A stretch of 64,000 nucleotides of DNA from Actinoplanes solisilvae (GCF_003999975.1 NZ_RJAC01000005.1:248001-312000), one strand, 5' to 3'. Positions 49,015 through 61,936 are shown, counted from the stretch's first letter. The notes: generated by a model not told the origin, from the sequence alone. A program made the numbers and translations.

Positions 49015-49213
49015 AAAACCTCCCGATGCCTCTGCGGCCAGCCTATCGAGGCGGCCGCGATTCGCCGCGCCCTTCCGCTGAGGGCTGAGGGCTGAGAGTT
49101 CACGGTTGAGGGCTGAGGGTCGGGGCGGGGGGATGAGATGACGCCAGAGGGGTTGCTCACGATCGCGCGCCGTGCTTGCGTGGGGTGACATGGGTCACGA
49201 CGAAGGGGTTGGC

Positions 49214-49828
49214 ATGTCCGAGGAGCTGCGGCTGGACCCGGCAAAGACGGCGCTGGTGCTGATCGAGTACCAGAACGAGTTCACATCGGAGGGTGGGGTG
49301 CTGCACCCCGCGGTGTCGGCCGTGATGGACAAGACGAACATGCTGCCCCGCACGGTGGCGTTCGTCGAGGCCGCGCGCCGGGCAGGGGTGACGATCATGC
49401 ACGCGCCGATCACGTTCGCGCCCGGCTACGGCGAACTCACGCGGCACCCGTACGGAATCTTGAAAGGGGTGGTCGACGGGAACGCCTTTGTCAAAGGGAC
49501 GTGGGGAGCGGCCATCGTCGATGATCTGACGCCGGCCGACGGGGACATCCTGATTGAGGGCAAGCGCGGCCTCGACACGTTCGCCAGCACCAACCTCGAC
49601 TTCATTCTGCGCAGCAAGGGCATCGACACGGTGATCCTCGGCGGCTTCCTCACTAACTGCTGCGTCGAGTCGACCATGCGCAGCGCCTACGAGAACGGCT
49701 ACCGGGTGATCACGCTGACCGACTGCATGGCCGCGACCTCACCCGAACAGCACGACAACGCCATCGCGTACGACTTCCCGATGTTCTCGATCCCGAAGGA
49801 GTCGACCGAGGTCGCCCAGGCTCTCTAG
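49214..49828 (+). CDS. Isochorismatase-like cysteine hydrolase
   Basis: A 204-residue Rossmann-like hydrolase. The catalytic lysine lies in IEGKRGLDTFAST and the cysteine in LGGFLTNCCVEST. The N-terminal strand, normally VxDxQNDF with the catalytic Asp, reads LIEYQNEF, so Glu takes that place. AAGGGG precedes the ATG at 49214; the in-frame ATG at 49172 has no support. The substrate (amide or isochorismate-like) is unknown. Its TAG shares a CTAG palindrome with the stop of the convergent TetR gene. Confidence 0.88.
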   Translation: MSEELRLDPAKTALVLIEYQNEFTSEGGVLHPAVSAVMDKTNMLPRTVAFVEAARRAGVTIMHAPITFAPGYGELTRHPYGILKGVVDGNAFVKGTWGAAIVDDLTPADGDILIEGKRGLDTFASTNLDFILRSKGIDTVILGGFLTNCCVESTMRSAYENGYRVITLTDCMAATSPEQHDNAIAYDFPMFSIPKESTEVAQAL

Positions 49829-50415
49829 CGCCACCGGTTGAGCTCGGCGCCGTTCGGGGGAGGGCCGGGCAGCTCGCCGCCGCCACGCAGGCCGTCGAGC
49901 AGCAGGGTCACGTAACGACCGCGCAGTTCGGCGCCGGGCACGGCCGCGCACATCTCCAGCAGCATGGTCAGATCGTCGAGTACGGCACCTGGGCGCATCA
50001 GCGGGCGGGCGCGCTCGAACAGCGCGCCCGCGAGATCGTTGGCGCGGACGGCATCGGCCCTCATCTCGGCGGTCGGCGTGAACGTGCCCGCGAGATGCAC
50101 GGTCAGCGAGTGCACGTCGGCTTCGACCACGCCGCGCAGGAACATCTCGAAGGCGGCCCAGTCGTCGGGCTCCTGGGCCGCCCGCCCCGCCTCGGCGATG
50201 AAGCGCAGCAGCCCGTCGTGGCACAGCCGGCGCAGCAGATCTTCCTTGCCGGGGTAGCGCCGGTAGAGAGCGCTGATGCCGACCCCCGCGCGCTCGGCGA
50301 CCGCGGAGATGGGGGCGCGGGGATCGGCGAGGAAGACCTCGCGGGCCGCTGTGAGGATCGCCTCGCTGTTGCGGGCGGCCTGGCGGGCCCGGCCCGCCGT
50401 GGAACTTGTCGTCAT
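49825..50415 (-). CDS. TetR-family transcriptional repressor
   Basis: The N-terminal HTH runs AILTAAREVFLADPRAPISAVAERAGVGISALYRRYPGKEDLL (residues about 19-60, canonical TetR_N). The C-terminal ligand domain of about 130 residues is unassigned. It is divergent from the epoxide-hydrolase-like gene, with two palindromic operators in the gap, so it probably represses itself and that gene in the absence of its ligand. Confidence 0.92.
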   Translation of the reverse strand: MTTSSTAGRARQAARNSEAILTAAREVFLADPRAPISAVAERAGVGISALYRRYPGKEDLLRRLCHDGLLRFIAEAGRAAQEPDDWAAFEMFLRGVVEADVHSLTVHLAGTFTPTAEMRADAVRANDLAGALFERARPLMRPGAVLDDLTMLLEMCAAVPGAELRGRYVTLLLDGLRGGGELPGPPPNGAELNRWR

Positions 50416-50432
50416 GTGGCACAGACTAACAC

Positions 50433-50482
50433 CGGAATGGATCGTTCCGTTCCGCTATGCTGAGACGGAACGAAGCATTCCG
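50433..50482. promoter_or_regulatory. Two 17-bp TetR operators
   Basis: Sites 50433-50449 and 50466-50482 both fit CGGAAYGNNNCRTTCCG, each a perfect dyad with 7-bp arms, 33 bp apart (about three helical turns). Each is followed by TTCCGC. They fill the gap between the divergent TetR and hydrolase genes. Confidence 0.85.
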
Positions 50483-50553
50483 TTCCGCGAGATCGAAACC
50501 AGAGCAGCCCGAGCCAGAGTGATCCCCGTACAGGGATGATCAAGGGAGCAACC

Positions 50554-51669
50554 ATGAGCGAGATCCGCCCGTTCCGCGTCACCATCGACCAGTCCGAGCT
50601 CGACGACCTGCGCGACCGCCTCGCCCGCACCCGCTGGGGCAGCGAGATCCCCGGCCAGGGCTGGAGCCGCGGCGTCCCGGTCGCCTACCTGCGCGACCTC
50701 GCCACCTACTGGGAACGCGAGTTCGACTGGCGCGCCGCCGAGGCCCGGCTCAACGAGCTGCCCCAGTTCGTCACCGAGGTCGACGGCCAGACGATCCACT
50801 TCGCCCACGTGCGCTCGGCCAACCCGGCCGCCGTCCCGCTGCTGATCAGCCACGACTGGCCCGGCTCGTTCGCCCTCTACCTGCCGGTCGTCGAGGCGCT
50901 CACGGCCGACTTCCACCTCGTGATCGTCAGCAACCCCGGCATCGCCTTCTCGGGCCCGCTGACCAGCGCCGGCTGGGCCGCCGGGCGCAGCGCCGCGGCG
51001 TTCAACGAGATCATGAGCCGGCTCGGCTACGAGCGCTACGGCACGCAGGGCACCGGCGGGGGCGCCGCCATCGCCGTCGAGATGGGCCGCCAGCAGCCCG
51101 ATCGCGTGATCGGCGTGCACGTCAACGGCCACATCACCTTCCCCGTCGGCGCCCCGGGCGAGATGGACGGGCTGACCGAGGCCGAGCAGGGCCGGCTCGA
51201 GCGGCTCCAGCAGTTTCGCGACGACATGATGGGGTTCAACGCCATCCAGTCGACCCGGCCGCAGACGCTCGCCTTCGGCCTGCACGACTCGCCGGCCGGC
51301 CAGCTCGCGTGGATCGTCGAGAAGTACAAGGAGTGGACCGACCCGGCGGCCGCCCTGCCCGAGGACGCGGTCGACCGCGACCTGCTGCTGACCAACGTCA
51401 GCCTCTACTGGTTCACCGGCACCGCCGGTTCCTCGGCGAACCTCTACTACGAGGCCGCCCACGACCCGACGGCCTGGGCGCCGAAGGAGAAGTCGACGGT
51501 GCCGGTGGGCGTGGCGCTGGGCGTCACCGACATCACGGTGCGGCGCTTCGCCGAGCGCGACAACCCGGTCACGCACTGGACCGAGCTTCCCGCCGGCGGC
51601 AACTTCCTCTCGGCCGAGCAGCCCAAGATGTTCGCCGACGACGTGCGGGCGTTCTTCACCAGCCTCTGA
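50554..51669 (+). CDS. Epoxide-hydrolase-like alpha/beta protein without catalytic residues
   Basis: The EHN N-terminal region ([21 protein letters not shown]) and the alpha/beta-hydrolase core are clear. The nucleophile elbow, usually QGGDWGA, reads QGTGGGA, so the Asp is gone; the catalytic His in the family's GGHFAALEQP reads [10 protein letters not shown], so it is Asn. The oxyanion HGWPGS is HDWPGS. The 371-residue length is normal and the frame is intact, so it is likely a binding or non-hydrolytic protein. AAGGGAG precedes the ATG at 50554. Expression is likely set by the TetR protein next door. Confidence 0.85.
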   Translation: MSEIRPFRVTIDQSELDDLRDRLARTRWGSEIPGQGWSRGVPVAYLRDLATYWEREFDWRAAEARLNELPQFVTEVDGQTIHFAHVRSANPAAVPLLISHDWPGSFALYLPVVEALTADFHLVIVSNPGIAFSGPLTSAGWAAGRSAAAFNEIMSRLGYERYGTQGTGGGAAIAVEMGRQQPDRVIGVHVNGHITFPVGAPGEMDGLTEAEQGRLERLQQFRDDMMGFNAIQSTRPQTLAFGLHDSPAGQLAWIVEKYKEWTDPAAALPEDAVDRDLLLTNVSLYWFTGTAGSSANLYYEAAHDPTAWAPKEKSTVPVGVALGVTDITVRRFAERDNPVTHWTELPAGGNFLSAEQPKMFADDVRAFFTSL

Positions 51670-51824
51670 GCGACGGGGGTCGGGCCGGCGGCGTGAGGCC
51701 GCCGGCCAGGGCTGTTGTGGTTGTGGCCACCGAGGTCGCGGGTTTGCCGGGCGGCGCGTCGGAGAAGTGCATTGAATCGGGTTGTGCCCCCGCGCGACCG
51801 CACAACGACGTGAGGAGTTCTCTC

Positions 51825-53336
51825 GTGACCGATCCGACCACCAACGATGCCGGCATCCCCGTCGCCAGCGACGAACATTCCCTCACCGTCGGCCCAGACG
51901 GCCCGCTGCTGCTGCAGGACCACTACCTGATCGAGCAGATGGCGAACTTCAACCGCGAGCGGATCCCCGAGCGGCAGCCGCACGCCAAGGGTGGCGGCGC
52001 CTTCGGCAAGTTCCAGGTGACGCAGGACCTGAGCGAGTTCACCCGGGCGGCCGTCTTCGCCCCCGGCGAGCAGACCGAGGTGCTGATCCGCTTCTCAACG
52101 GTGGCCGGCGAGCGCGGATCTCCCGACACGTGGCGCGACCCGCGCGGTTTCGCGGTCAAGTTCTACACCCGCGACGGCAACCTCGACATCGTCGGCAACA
52201 ACACGCCGGTCTTCTTCATCCGTGACCCGCTGAAGTTCCAGCACTTCATCCGCTCCCAGAAGCGGCGCGCCGACAACAACCTGCGCGACCACGACATGCA
52301 ATGGGACTTCTGGACCCTGTCGCCCGAGTCGGCCCACCAGGTGACCTGGCTCATGGGCGACAGAGGCATTCCCCGTACGTGGCGGCACATGAACGGATAC
52401 GGCAGTCACACGTACATGTGGATCAACGCGCGGGGCGAGCGGTTCTGGGTGAAGTACCACTTCAAGACCGACCAGGGCGTCGAGACCTTCACCCAGGACG
52501 AGGCCGACCAGATGGCGTCGGCCGACACCGATTACCACCAGCGAGACCTGTTCGAGCACATCGCCGCCGGGGAGTTCCCGAGCTGGACGCTGCACGTGCA
52601 GATCATGCCGTACGAGGACGCGCGCGCTTACCGCTTCAACCCGTTCGACCTGACCAAGGTGTGGCCGCACCGCGACTACCCGCTGCGCGAGGTGGGGCGG
52701 ATGACGCTCGACCGCAACGTCACCGACTATCACACCGAGATGGAGCAGGCCGCGTTCGAGCCGAACAACACCGTCGCCGGCACCGGGCTGTCACCCGACA
52801 AGATGCTGCTCGCTCGCGGCTTCAGCTACTCCGACGCGCACCGCGCCCGGCTCGGCGTCAACTACAAGCAGATCCCGGTCAACTCGGCCAAGGTCGAGGT
52901 GCACAGCTACTCCAAGGACGGCGCCATGCGCGTCCAGAACGTCAAGGACCCCGTGTACGCCCCCAACTCGTACGGCGGTCCGCAGGCGAACCCGGCCCTG
53001 ACCGACGACGGGGGCAAGTGGCACTCGGACGGCGAGATGGTGCGGGCGGCGTACACGCTGCACGCCGAGGACGACGACTGGGGACAGGCGGGCACCCTCG
53101 TGCGCGAGGTGCTGAGCGACGAGCAGCGCGCCCGGCTGGTCGACAACATCGTCGGCCACCTGCTCAACGGCGTCAGCGAGGCAGTCCTGACCCGAGCCTT
53201 CGAATACTGGCACAACGTCGACAAGACCCTGGGCGACCGGGTCGAGGCCGGCGTGCGCGCCAAGCAGGGCTCGAAGGACCCGAAGGCCGCCGCCCAGGGC
53301 AACCCGGCCCGATCCAGCATGCAGGCCAAAGCCTGA
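51825..53336 (+). CDS. Haem catalase
   Basis: Monofunctional catalase, 503 residues, that splits hydrogen peroxide. The distal His is in [16 protein letters not shown], the distal Asn in [14 protein letters not shown], and the proximal haem-ligand Tyr in [31 protein letters not shown] is also diagnostic. The GTG at 51825 has GAGGAG 8 nt upstream; the open frame before it overlaps the previous gene out of register. Small-subunit type, without a C-terminal flavodoxin-like domain. Confidence 0.96.
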   Translation: MTDPTTNDAGIPVASDEHSLTVGPDGPLLLQDHYLIEQMANFNRERIPERQPHAKGGGAFGKFQVTQDLSEFTRAAVFAPGEQTEVLIRFSTVAGERGSPDTWRDPRGFAVKFYTRDGNLDIVGNNTPVFFIRDPLKFQHFIRSQKRRADNNLRDHDMQWDFWTLSPESAHQVTWLMGDRGIPRTWRHMNGYGSHTYMWINARGERFWVKYHFKTDQGVETFTQDEADQMASADTDYHQRDLFEHIAAGEFPSWTLHVQIMPYEDARAYRFNPFDLTKVWPHRDYPLREVGRMTLDRNVTDYHTEMEQAAFEPNNTVAGTGLSPDKMLLARGFSYSDAHRARLGVNYKQIPVNSAKVEVHSYSKDGAMRVQNVKDPVYAPNSYGGPQANPALTDDGGKWHSDGEMVRAAYTLHAEDDDWGQAGTLVREVLSDEQRARLVDNIVGHLLNGVSEAVLTRAFEYWHNVDKTLGDRVEAGVRAKQGSKDPKAAAQGNPARSSMQAKA

Positions 53337-53343
53337 GCCGTAC

Positions 53344-53377
53344 GGCGGCTCGCGTGCCTCACCGGCCGCGAGCCGCC
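53344..53377. terminator. Hairpin between convergent catalase and metallo-hydrolase genes
   Basis: GGCGGCTCGCG and CGCGAGCCGCC form a perfect 11-bp stem around 12 nt, 7 nt after the catalase stop. Confidence 0.7.
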
Positions 53378-53384
53378 ACCGTGG

Positions 53385-54029
53385 TCACCAGCCGCGGTCG
53401 CGCCACTCGGCCAGGTGGGGGCGTTCGGCGCCCAGGGTCGAGTCGTTGCCGTGGCCGGGGTAGAACCAGGTGTCGTCGGGGAGGCGGCCGAAGATCTTCT
53501 CCTCGAGGTCGTCCATCAGGGTGTTGTGGTTCTCCAGGGTCTCCGTGCGGCCGTGGCCGCCGGGGAAGAGGCTGTCGCCGGTGAACAGGTGGGCCGAGCC
53601 GCGCGGGTCCTGGAAGAGCAGGGCGATCGAGCCGGGCGTGTGACCGACCAGGTGGATCACCTCCAGTGCGTGCTCGCCGACCACGACCAGCGCGCCCTCG
53701 CGCAGCGTGCCGGTGACCACCGGGATCTCTTCGGCGTCCTCGATGTGGGCCAGCGACGACGCGCCGGTCGCCTTGACGACCTCGGGCAGGGCCACCCAGT
53801 GGTCCTGGTGGCGGTGGGTGGTGACCACCGTACGCAGGCCCGCGTCGCCGACCAGGCCGAGCAGGGTCGGCGCGTCGTTGGCGGCGTCGACGAGGATCTG
53901 CTCCTCGCCGCTGCGCAGCAGGTAGGCGTTGTTGTCCATCGGGCCGACTGACACCTTGGTGATGCTCAGGCTGCCGAGGTCACGAACGGCGGGGGCGCCG
54001 CCGGTGGTCACTTCTCCGGTGTACGTCAT
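53385..54029 (-). CDS. Metallo-beta-lactamase-fold hydrolase
   Basis: A 214-residue glyoxalase II-like enzyme. The metal motif is THRHQDHW (HxHxDH), followed by VGHTPGS, TGDSLFPGG and YPGHGNDSTLG, giving a two-metal site. The true ATG is at 54029, where it overlaps the TGA of the upstream gene (TGATG); the frame open beyond that is a shadow of the upstream gene. With the DinB enzyme it may detoxify a thiol conjugate, possibly of mycothiol; this is inference. Confidence 0.92.
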   Translation of the reverse strand: MTYTGEVTTGGAPAVRDLGSLSITKVSVGPMDNNAYLLRSGEEQILVDAANDAPTLLGLVGDAGLRTVVTTHRHQDHWVALPEVVKATGASSLAHIEDAEEIPVVTGTLREGALVVVGEHALEVIHLVGHTPGSIALLFQDPRGSAHLFTGDSLFPGGHGRTETLENHNTLMDDLEEKIFGRLPDDTWFYPGHGNDSTLGAERPHLAEWRDRGW

Positions 54030-54736
54030 CACTTCCACCTTGCTGGGGTCGGGAGCTCGCCGTCCGGCGAGACGGTCAGGTCGGCGCCGTCGGCCCGGCC
54101 GGTGAGCCAGGCGGCGATCGACTTGGTCGGGCCGCCGACGACCGGCGGGTCCGGATCGGTGCCGATGGTCAGGGCATGGTCGAGGCCGTTGGGCCGCAGC
54201 CGCATCGCGGGCCAGTCGTCGCCGGCGCCGGTGACGATCTCGCGGAGCAGCCGCAACGTGAACGCCTCGGACCAGTCGGCCGGGGTGTAGCCGGCGCCGA
54301 GGTCGACGTGGTGCACCGACACCTCGCGCAGCCGCATCCAGGGCACCACGGCGGCGGCGGCGTTGCCGGCCCACGGCAGCACGAAGGCCCAGGCCTCGGC
54401 GGGCATGGCCGCCCCGGCGTCGGCGAACCGCTCGTGCGACGCCCGGATGTCCGCGAGCTGTTCGCGCAGCGGACGGCGTGCGCCTTCGTCGATGCCGGCC
54501 TCCCGCGCTTCCGGCGAGGCGTAAGGCGGGGTCTCGACGCCGGTGCGGGCCCAGATGAGCAGGTTGGTGAGCGCGTCGGCGTTGCGGGCCACGTGGGTGA
54601 GCACGTGCCCGGCCGTCCAGCCGGGCAGCAGCGACGGTGCGCCGACGGCCGCCGGATCGAGGTCGGCCACCGTCCGAAGCAGCTCTTCGGTGGCCTCGTC
54701 GACGTCGGTGAGCAGGACGAGCGGATCCATCGTCAT
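54029..54736 (-). CDS. Maleylpyruvate isomerase / DinB-superfamily, mycothiol-dependent type
   Basis: A four-helix DinB-like domain with LLPGWTAGHVLTHVARNADAL and REVSVHHVDLGAGY, whose His residues and Glu form the metal site of mycothiol-dependent maleylpyruvate isomerase. A C-terminal sub-domain (GTDPDPPVVGGPTKSIAAWL) is the MDMPI C-terminal SCP-like part. AGGGTGG lies 5 nt before the ATG. It is translated in a coupled way with the metallo-hydrolase. No aromatic-degradation genes are nearby, so the substrate is open. Confidence 0.88.
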   Translation of the reverse strand: MTMDPLVLLTDVDEATEELLRTVADLDPAAVGAPSLLPGWTAGHVLTHVARNADALTNLLIWARTGVETPPYASPEAREAGIDEGARRPLREQLADIRASHERFADAGAAMPAEAWAFVLPWAGNAAAAVVPWMRLREVSVHHVDLGAGYTPADWSEAFTLRLLREIVTGAGDDWPAMRLRPNGLDHALTIGTDPDPPVVGGPTKSIAAWLTGRADGADLTVSPDGELPTPARWK

Positions 54737-54950
54737 GACGGACCACCCTGGTTGAGAGTCACGCAGACGACCCTAGTGGGTCGGAAATCGCTTTCGCTGA
54801 GGTAGCCGCGACCGTACCGTCTGTGCAGACGCGCCGTCATGGACCCGCGGAGGAGGTGGGGAGCGTGCTGTTCGTCTTTGCGTCCCTTCACCCGGAGGCC
54901 CTCGCCTGACCACGGCGAGACAGCTTCCCCTTCCCTGAAACGGGTTAGCC

Positions 54951-55988
54951 ATGTCGCACGATCTGTCCCGGCTCGGCTGGGACGAGTTTTTCGCATCCAC
55001 CTATCACCCCTTCGACCGCCCCGACTCCACCCCGGCCCGCGTGCTGCGGGCCGACCGCGGCGTCTGCACCGTTCTCGACGCGAGCGGCGTCACCCGCGCC
55101 AGCCTCGGCGGCAGCGTGCTTTTGAACGCCGCCCGCGACCCCGCCCTGCTGCCCTGCGCCGGCGACTGGGTGGTGCTGCGCCACTGGCCCGACCGGCGGA
55201 CGACCGTCGAGCTCGTCCTGCCGCGCCGCACCTGCCTGATCCGCCGCACCTCCGACAAGGACAGCACCGGGCAGGTCCTGGCCGCGAACATGGACACCGT
55301 GGCCGTCGTCGAGCCGATCCACCCCGAACCCGACGACGCGCGCATCGAGCGTCTGCTGGCCCTGGCCTGGGAATCGGGGGCGAAACCGCTGCTGGTGCTG
55401 ACCAAGGCCGACACGTCCGGCGACCCCGCGGCGCTGGCCCGGCAGATCGGCGAGCTGGCCCCGGGCGTTCCCGTGATCCCGGTCAGTGTGCGGCGCGGCC
55501 TCGGCGTCGAGCAGATCCGGGCGTACGCCGGACCGGGTCGCACCCTGGCCCTGCTCGGGCGCTCCGGAGCCGGGAAGTCGACGCTGGTCAACGCGCTGGC
55601 CGGCACGCCCGTCATGCCGGTGCAGCAGATTCGCGAGGCCGACGGCAAGGGCCGGCACACCACGGCGTACCGGAATCTGGTGCTGTTGCCCGAGGGCGGC
55701 GCGGTGCTGGACACCCCCGGCATCCGCGGCGTCGGTCTGCTGGACACCGCCGAGGGTCTCGACCGGGCGTTCGCCGACGTGGCCGCGCTGGCCGCTCGAT
55801 GTCGCTTCGACGACTGCCGGCACGAGACCGAGCCCGGCTGTGCGGTCGCCCTGGCGGTCGCCGACGGTGAATTGCCGCCGCGACGGCTGGCCAGCTGGCG
55901 CAAGCTGCGGCACGAGATCGAGGTGGAGTCGGCCCGTCAAACGGCGCGTCTGGCCGGGGTGGCCGGTCACCGCCGCAGGCGTTCCTGA
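54951..55988 (+). CDS. rsgA: Ribosome small-subunit-dependent GTPase A
   Basis: Circularly permuted GTPase that releases assembly factors from the 30S subunit. Order seen: OB-fold (ARVLRADRGVCTVLDASGV), G4 LVLTKAD, G1 GRSGAGKSTLVN, the G2 region KGRHTTAYRN, G3 DTPGIR, and a zinc knuckle CRFDDCRHETEPGC. The 345-residue length is normal. The 214-bp gap before it (54737-54950) shows no gene; it is the divergent control region. Confidence 0.95.
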   Translation: MSHDLSRLGWDEFFASTYHPFDRPDSTPARVLRADRGVCTVLDASGVTRASLGGSVLLNAARDPALLPCAGDWVVLRHWPDRRTTVELVLPRRTCLIRRTSDKDSTGQVLAANMDTVAVVEPIHPEPDDARIERLLALAWESGAKPLLVLTKADTSGDPAALARQIGELAPGVPVIPVSVRRGLGVEQIRAYAGPGRTLALLGRSGAGKSTLVNALAGTPVMPVQQIREADGKGRHTTAYRNLVLLPEGGAVLDTPGIRGVGLLDTAEGLDRAFADVAALAARCRFDDCRHETEPGCAVALAVADGELPPRRLASWRKLRHEIEVESARQTARLAGVAGHRRRRS

Positions 55989-56039
55989 CGCCTCGCTCTC
56001 TCACGGCGCTCTGTCATACCGCTCTGTCACAATGCACCG

Positions 56040-57830
56040 GTGCGTGCCGTCGAAGTCGTCGAGAAAGAGGCTGAGGTCCGGCCCGGGACGCCGGCCCCGC
56101 GCCGCTCCCGGGCCGATCTCTGGTCGCCCCTGAGCTACGCGGCTCTCGCCGTGCTGGTGATGATCCAGCTCTGGCGCGACCCGAGCGGGCGGGTGCTGGC
56201 CAGCAACGACGACGATCACGGCGTCTTCCTGTTCATGCTGGCGCACGGCGAGCGCGTGCTGTTCCACGGCGACAACCCGTTCCTCAGCGGCCGGCTCAAC
56301 GTGCCTGACGGCGTGAACATGATGGCCAACACCTCGGTGCTGGCCCTCAGCCTGCCGCTGGCCCCGATCACCCACTGGTTCGGCGCCGGCGTCTCGGTCG
56401 TGCTGCTGCTCACCCTGGGGCTCGCCGGCACGGCGTACGCCTGGTACTGGGTGCTCTCACGGCACCTGGTGACCAGCCGGGTGGCCGCCTGGATCGGCGG
56501 CCTGTGGTGCGGCTTCGCGCCGACGATGATCTCGCACGCCAACGGCCACGTGAACTTCGTCAGCCAGTGGGTGCTGCCCTTCATCGTCTGGCAGGTGCTG
56601 CGGCTGCGCGAGCCGGGCCGGGCCTGGCGCGGCGGCGTGATCCTCGGCCTGCTGATCGTGGTGCAGGTCTTCATCAACGAGGAGAGCCTGCTCTTCACCG
56701 CGCTGGCCATGGGCGTCTTCGTGATCGCCTACGCGGTGATGGCCCCCACCGCGGCCCGCCTGGCTGTGCGGCCGATGCTGGCCGGCGTCGGGGTCGCCGC
56801 CCTGACCTCGCTGACCCTGCTGGCCTACCCGCTCTACTTCCAGTTCTTCGGCCAGGGCAACTACCATGGCCAGCCGTTCGCCCCCGACGAATACGCGACC
56901 GACCTCGCCTCGATCGTCGGCTTCGCGCGGCAGTCGGTGGCCGGCAACGCCGCGCTGACCAGGCAGATGAGCGTCAGCGGCACCGAAGACAACATGTTCT
57001 TCGGCCCGATCGGCTTCGTGCTGATCGTGGCGTCGGTCGTCGTGCTGTGGCGCTCGATCGCCGCCCGCGCGGCCGCGATCTCGGCCCTCGTGCTGCTCAT
57101 CGCGTCGATGGGTCCCGAACTGGTCGTCTTCGGGCACGACACCGGCGTTCCGCTGCCGTTCGGCCTGATCAGCCACGTGCCGATCATCGACCTGGTCAGT
57201 GTGACCAGGTTCGCGATGGTGCCCGCGACGATCGCCGGCGTGCTGCTGGCCCTGGCCACCGACCGGCTGCGCTCGTTCACGCCGCGCGGCCGGCGGCTGT
57301 GGCAGGTCGGGCTGGTGCTCGCCCTGGTTCCGCTCTTCCCCAAGCCGCTTCCGGTCGTCGAGGCCGACCCGCTGCCGCCGTTCCTGACCCAGGGCATCTG
57401 GAAGCAGTACGTGGCCGACGACCGCAGCCTCGTGACGGTGCCGCTGCCCGAGGTCACCACCGGACGGGCGGGCATGCGCTGGGCCGCGCTTTCGGGGCTC
57501 GAGTTCCAGGTGCCGCGCGGCTACTTCATGGGCCCGGTCGACCCGCCGGGGGACCGTACGGGATCGTGGAACGCACCTCGCCGGTTCACGTCCGACCTGC
57601 TCTACCGGGTGCGCGAATACGGCGTACGCCCGCGGTTGACCGACGGTGATCGCGATCTCATCAAGCAGGATCTGATCTTCTGGCGGGCCGGTGTAGTGGT
57701 GCTCGTGCCGAACAGCCGCAACGAGGGTCCGCTGCTCGAGACGCTGACCTCGGCGCTGGGCCAACCGCAGGTCGTGGGCGGGGTAAAGCTGTGGGACATG
57801 CGCGATTTGCCGGTTCCCCCCGGGGAGTGA
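56040..57830 (+). CDS. Polytopic membrane protein, probable GT-C glycosyltransferase-like
   Basis: A 596-residue protein with about ten to twelve membrane spans from residue 35 to 440, then a soluble outer domain of about 150 residues. The first loop has acidic NDDDHGVF, in the place where GT-C enzymes keep their catalytic acids, and GRLNVPDGVNMMAN follows. Similar proteins in actinomycetes are annotated as glycosyltransferases, but lipid and sugar are unknown. CACAAT lies 6 nt before the GTG (leaderless). Confidence 0.7.
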   Translation: MRAVEVVEKEAEVRPGTPAPRRSRADLWSPLSYAALAVLVMIQLWRDPSGRVLASNDDDHGVFLFMLAHGERVLFHGDNPFLSGRLNVPDGVNMMANTSVLALSLPLAPITHWFGAGVSVVLLLTLGLAGTAYAWYWVLSRHLVTSRVAAWIGGLWCGFAPTMISHANGHVNFVSQWVLPFIVWQVLRLREPGRAWRGGVILGLLIVVQVFINEESLLFTALAMGVFVIAYAVMAPTAARLAVRPMLAGVGVAALTSLTLLAYPLYFQFFGQGNYHGQPFAPDEYATDLASIVGFARQSVAGNAALTRQMSVSGTEDNMFFGPIGFVLIVASVVVLWRSIAARAAAISALVLLIASMGPELVVFGHDTGVPLPFGLISHVPIIDLVSVTRFAMVPATIAGVLLALATDRLRSFTPRGRRLWQVGLVLALVPLFPKPLPVVEADPLPPFLTQGIWKQYVADDRSLVTVPLPEVTTGRAGMRWAALSGLEFQVPRGYFMGPVDPPGDRTGSWNAPRRFTSDLLYRVREYGVRPRLTDGDRDLIKQDLIFWRAGVVVLVPNSRNEGPLLETLTSALGQPQVVGGVKLWDMRDLPVPPGE

Positions 57831-57907
57831 CCAACCCCTGCGTGAACTGCGGGAATGTGCACGATGTGACAAGCGCTGCACCTACCTGGGCCCGCTGGTG
57901 GGGAAAC

Positions 57908-57930
57908 TTGTCGTACCCCCTGGTTAGAGT
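57908..57930 (+). promoter_or_regulatory. RecA-independent DNA-damage-type promoter of uvrA
   Basis: TTGTCGTAC, 8 bp, then TAGAGT, the same layout as at uvrB; the block GAAACTTGTCGTACCCCC is nearly shared by both. The predicted leader is about 42 nt. Confidence 0.75.
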
Positions 57931-57978
57931 GGCCCGCGGCTCTACTCGGTTCAAACACCTGTACGGAGAGGCTGGCTG

Positions 57979-61101
<3,123 letters not shown>

Positions 61102-61136
61102 GGCCTTCAGCAACATCACAGGTGACTCATAGCGAT

Positions 61137-61172
61137 GACGCCCGGTCGGGGGCATAACCTCGACCGGGCGTC
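61137..61172 (+). terminator. Hairpin after uvrA
   Basis: GACGCCCGGTCG and CGACCGGGCGTC form a perfect 12-bp stem around 12 nt. The remaining space to 61336 shows no gene. Confidence 0.7.
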
Positions 61173-61336
61173 GCCGTCTCGGCGGCCGCGCCGGTTTAAG
61201 CGTCACAAATCAGCAGATAAGCCCGCCGCCGTCGGCGGACAATTTCGCGGTACGTCGAACCCGGCGAGCTGCGACAGCGTATGTAGAGGCGACGCCGCGT
61301 GACCACTAACGCGGACCAGGCACTGGAGGGCAACCG

Positions 61337-61858
61337 ATGACAGACGTGCAGACCACGACCGACGCCGAGCTCCACGAGGAGGAGCCCCGACGTTCGCGGA
61401 CGGCCTCGACGCGCCGTGTCGTCCTGCTCGGGGCAGGTGCGGCCGGCGCCACGGCCGTCCTGGCGGCCTGCGGCACGGCCACGAACACCGGCAACACCAA
61501 CGGCACCGACTTCTCGAACAAGCCCGCCCCGGCCGGCAGCAACGGCCCCGCCGCCGGTGGCGGCAACACCGGCGGCGGTGGCGCGCTCGCGGCCGTGGGC
61601 GACATCCCCGAGGGCGGCGGCATCATCGCCGGCGACTACGTGATCACCCAGCCGGTGGCCGGCACCTTCAAGGCGTTCAGCAAGGTGTGCACCCACGCCG
61701 GCTGCGACGTGAACAAGGTCGACGGCGGACAGATCGCCTGCCCGTGCCACGGCAGCAAGTTCGCGATCGACACCGGCCAGCCGACCTCGGGCCCGGCCAC
61801 CAAGCCGCTGGCCGAGACCAAGGTCAAGGTGGACGGCGAGAACATCGTCGCGGCCTGA
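61337..61858 (+). CDS. Rieske [2Fe-2S] lipoprotein
   Basis: Exported electron-transfer protein, 173 residues. The N-terminus has a twin-Arg segment (STRRVVLLGAG) and a lipobox VLAAC, so it is probably sent by Tat and lipid-anchored. After a Gly/Asn-rich linker comes the Rieske centre CTHAGC...CPCHGS, with both Cys-x-His pairs. No cytochrome bc genes are nearby, so it is a stand-alone Rieske protein; the partner is unknown. GGAGGG precedes the ATG. Confidence 0.92.
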   Translation: MTDVQTTTDAELHEEEPRRSRTASTRRVVLLGAGAAGATAVLAACGTATNTGNTNGTDFSNKPAPAGSNGPAAGGGNTGGGGALAAVGDIPEGGGIIAGDYVITQPVAGTFKAFSKVCTHAGCDVNKVDGGQIACPCHGSKFAIDTGQPTSGPATKPLAETKVKVDGENIVAA

Positions 61859-61886
61859 CCCCGCCCGCGACGACCGGTAAGAGAGG

Positions 61887-61926
61887 CCGGAGGTCCGAAG
61901 CCGTGGCGGCGGCGACGGACCTCCGG
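61887..61926 (+). terminator. Hairpin between the Rieske gene and uvrC
   Basis: CCGGAGGTCCG and CGGACCTCCGG form a perfect 11-bp stem around 18 nt, just upstream of the uvrC promoter. Confidence 0.65.
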
Positions 61927-61936
61927 TCGGGTAATT

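Noticed and set aside
51309-51824. N-terminal extension of catalase
   Set aside because: It overlaps the previous gene in another frame and lacks protein-like sequence; GTG 51825 has a good ribosome site.
54030-54746. Reading the metallo-hydrolase as a 453-residue fusion protein
   Set aside because: The extra N-terminal part is the DinB gene in the wrong frame; a TGATG junction gives two separate proteins.
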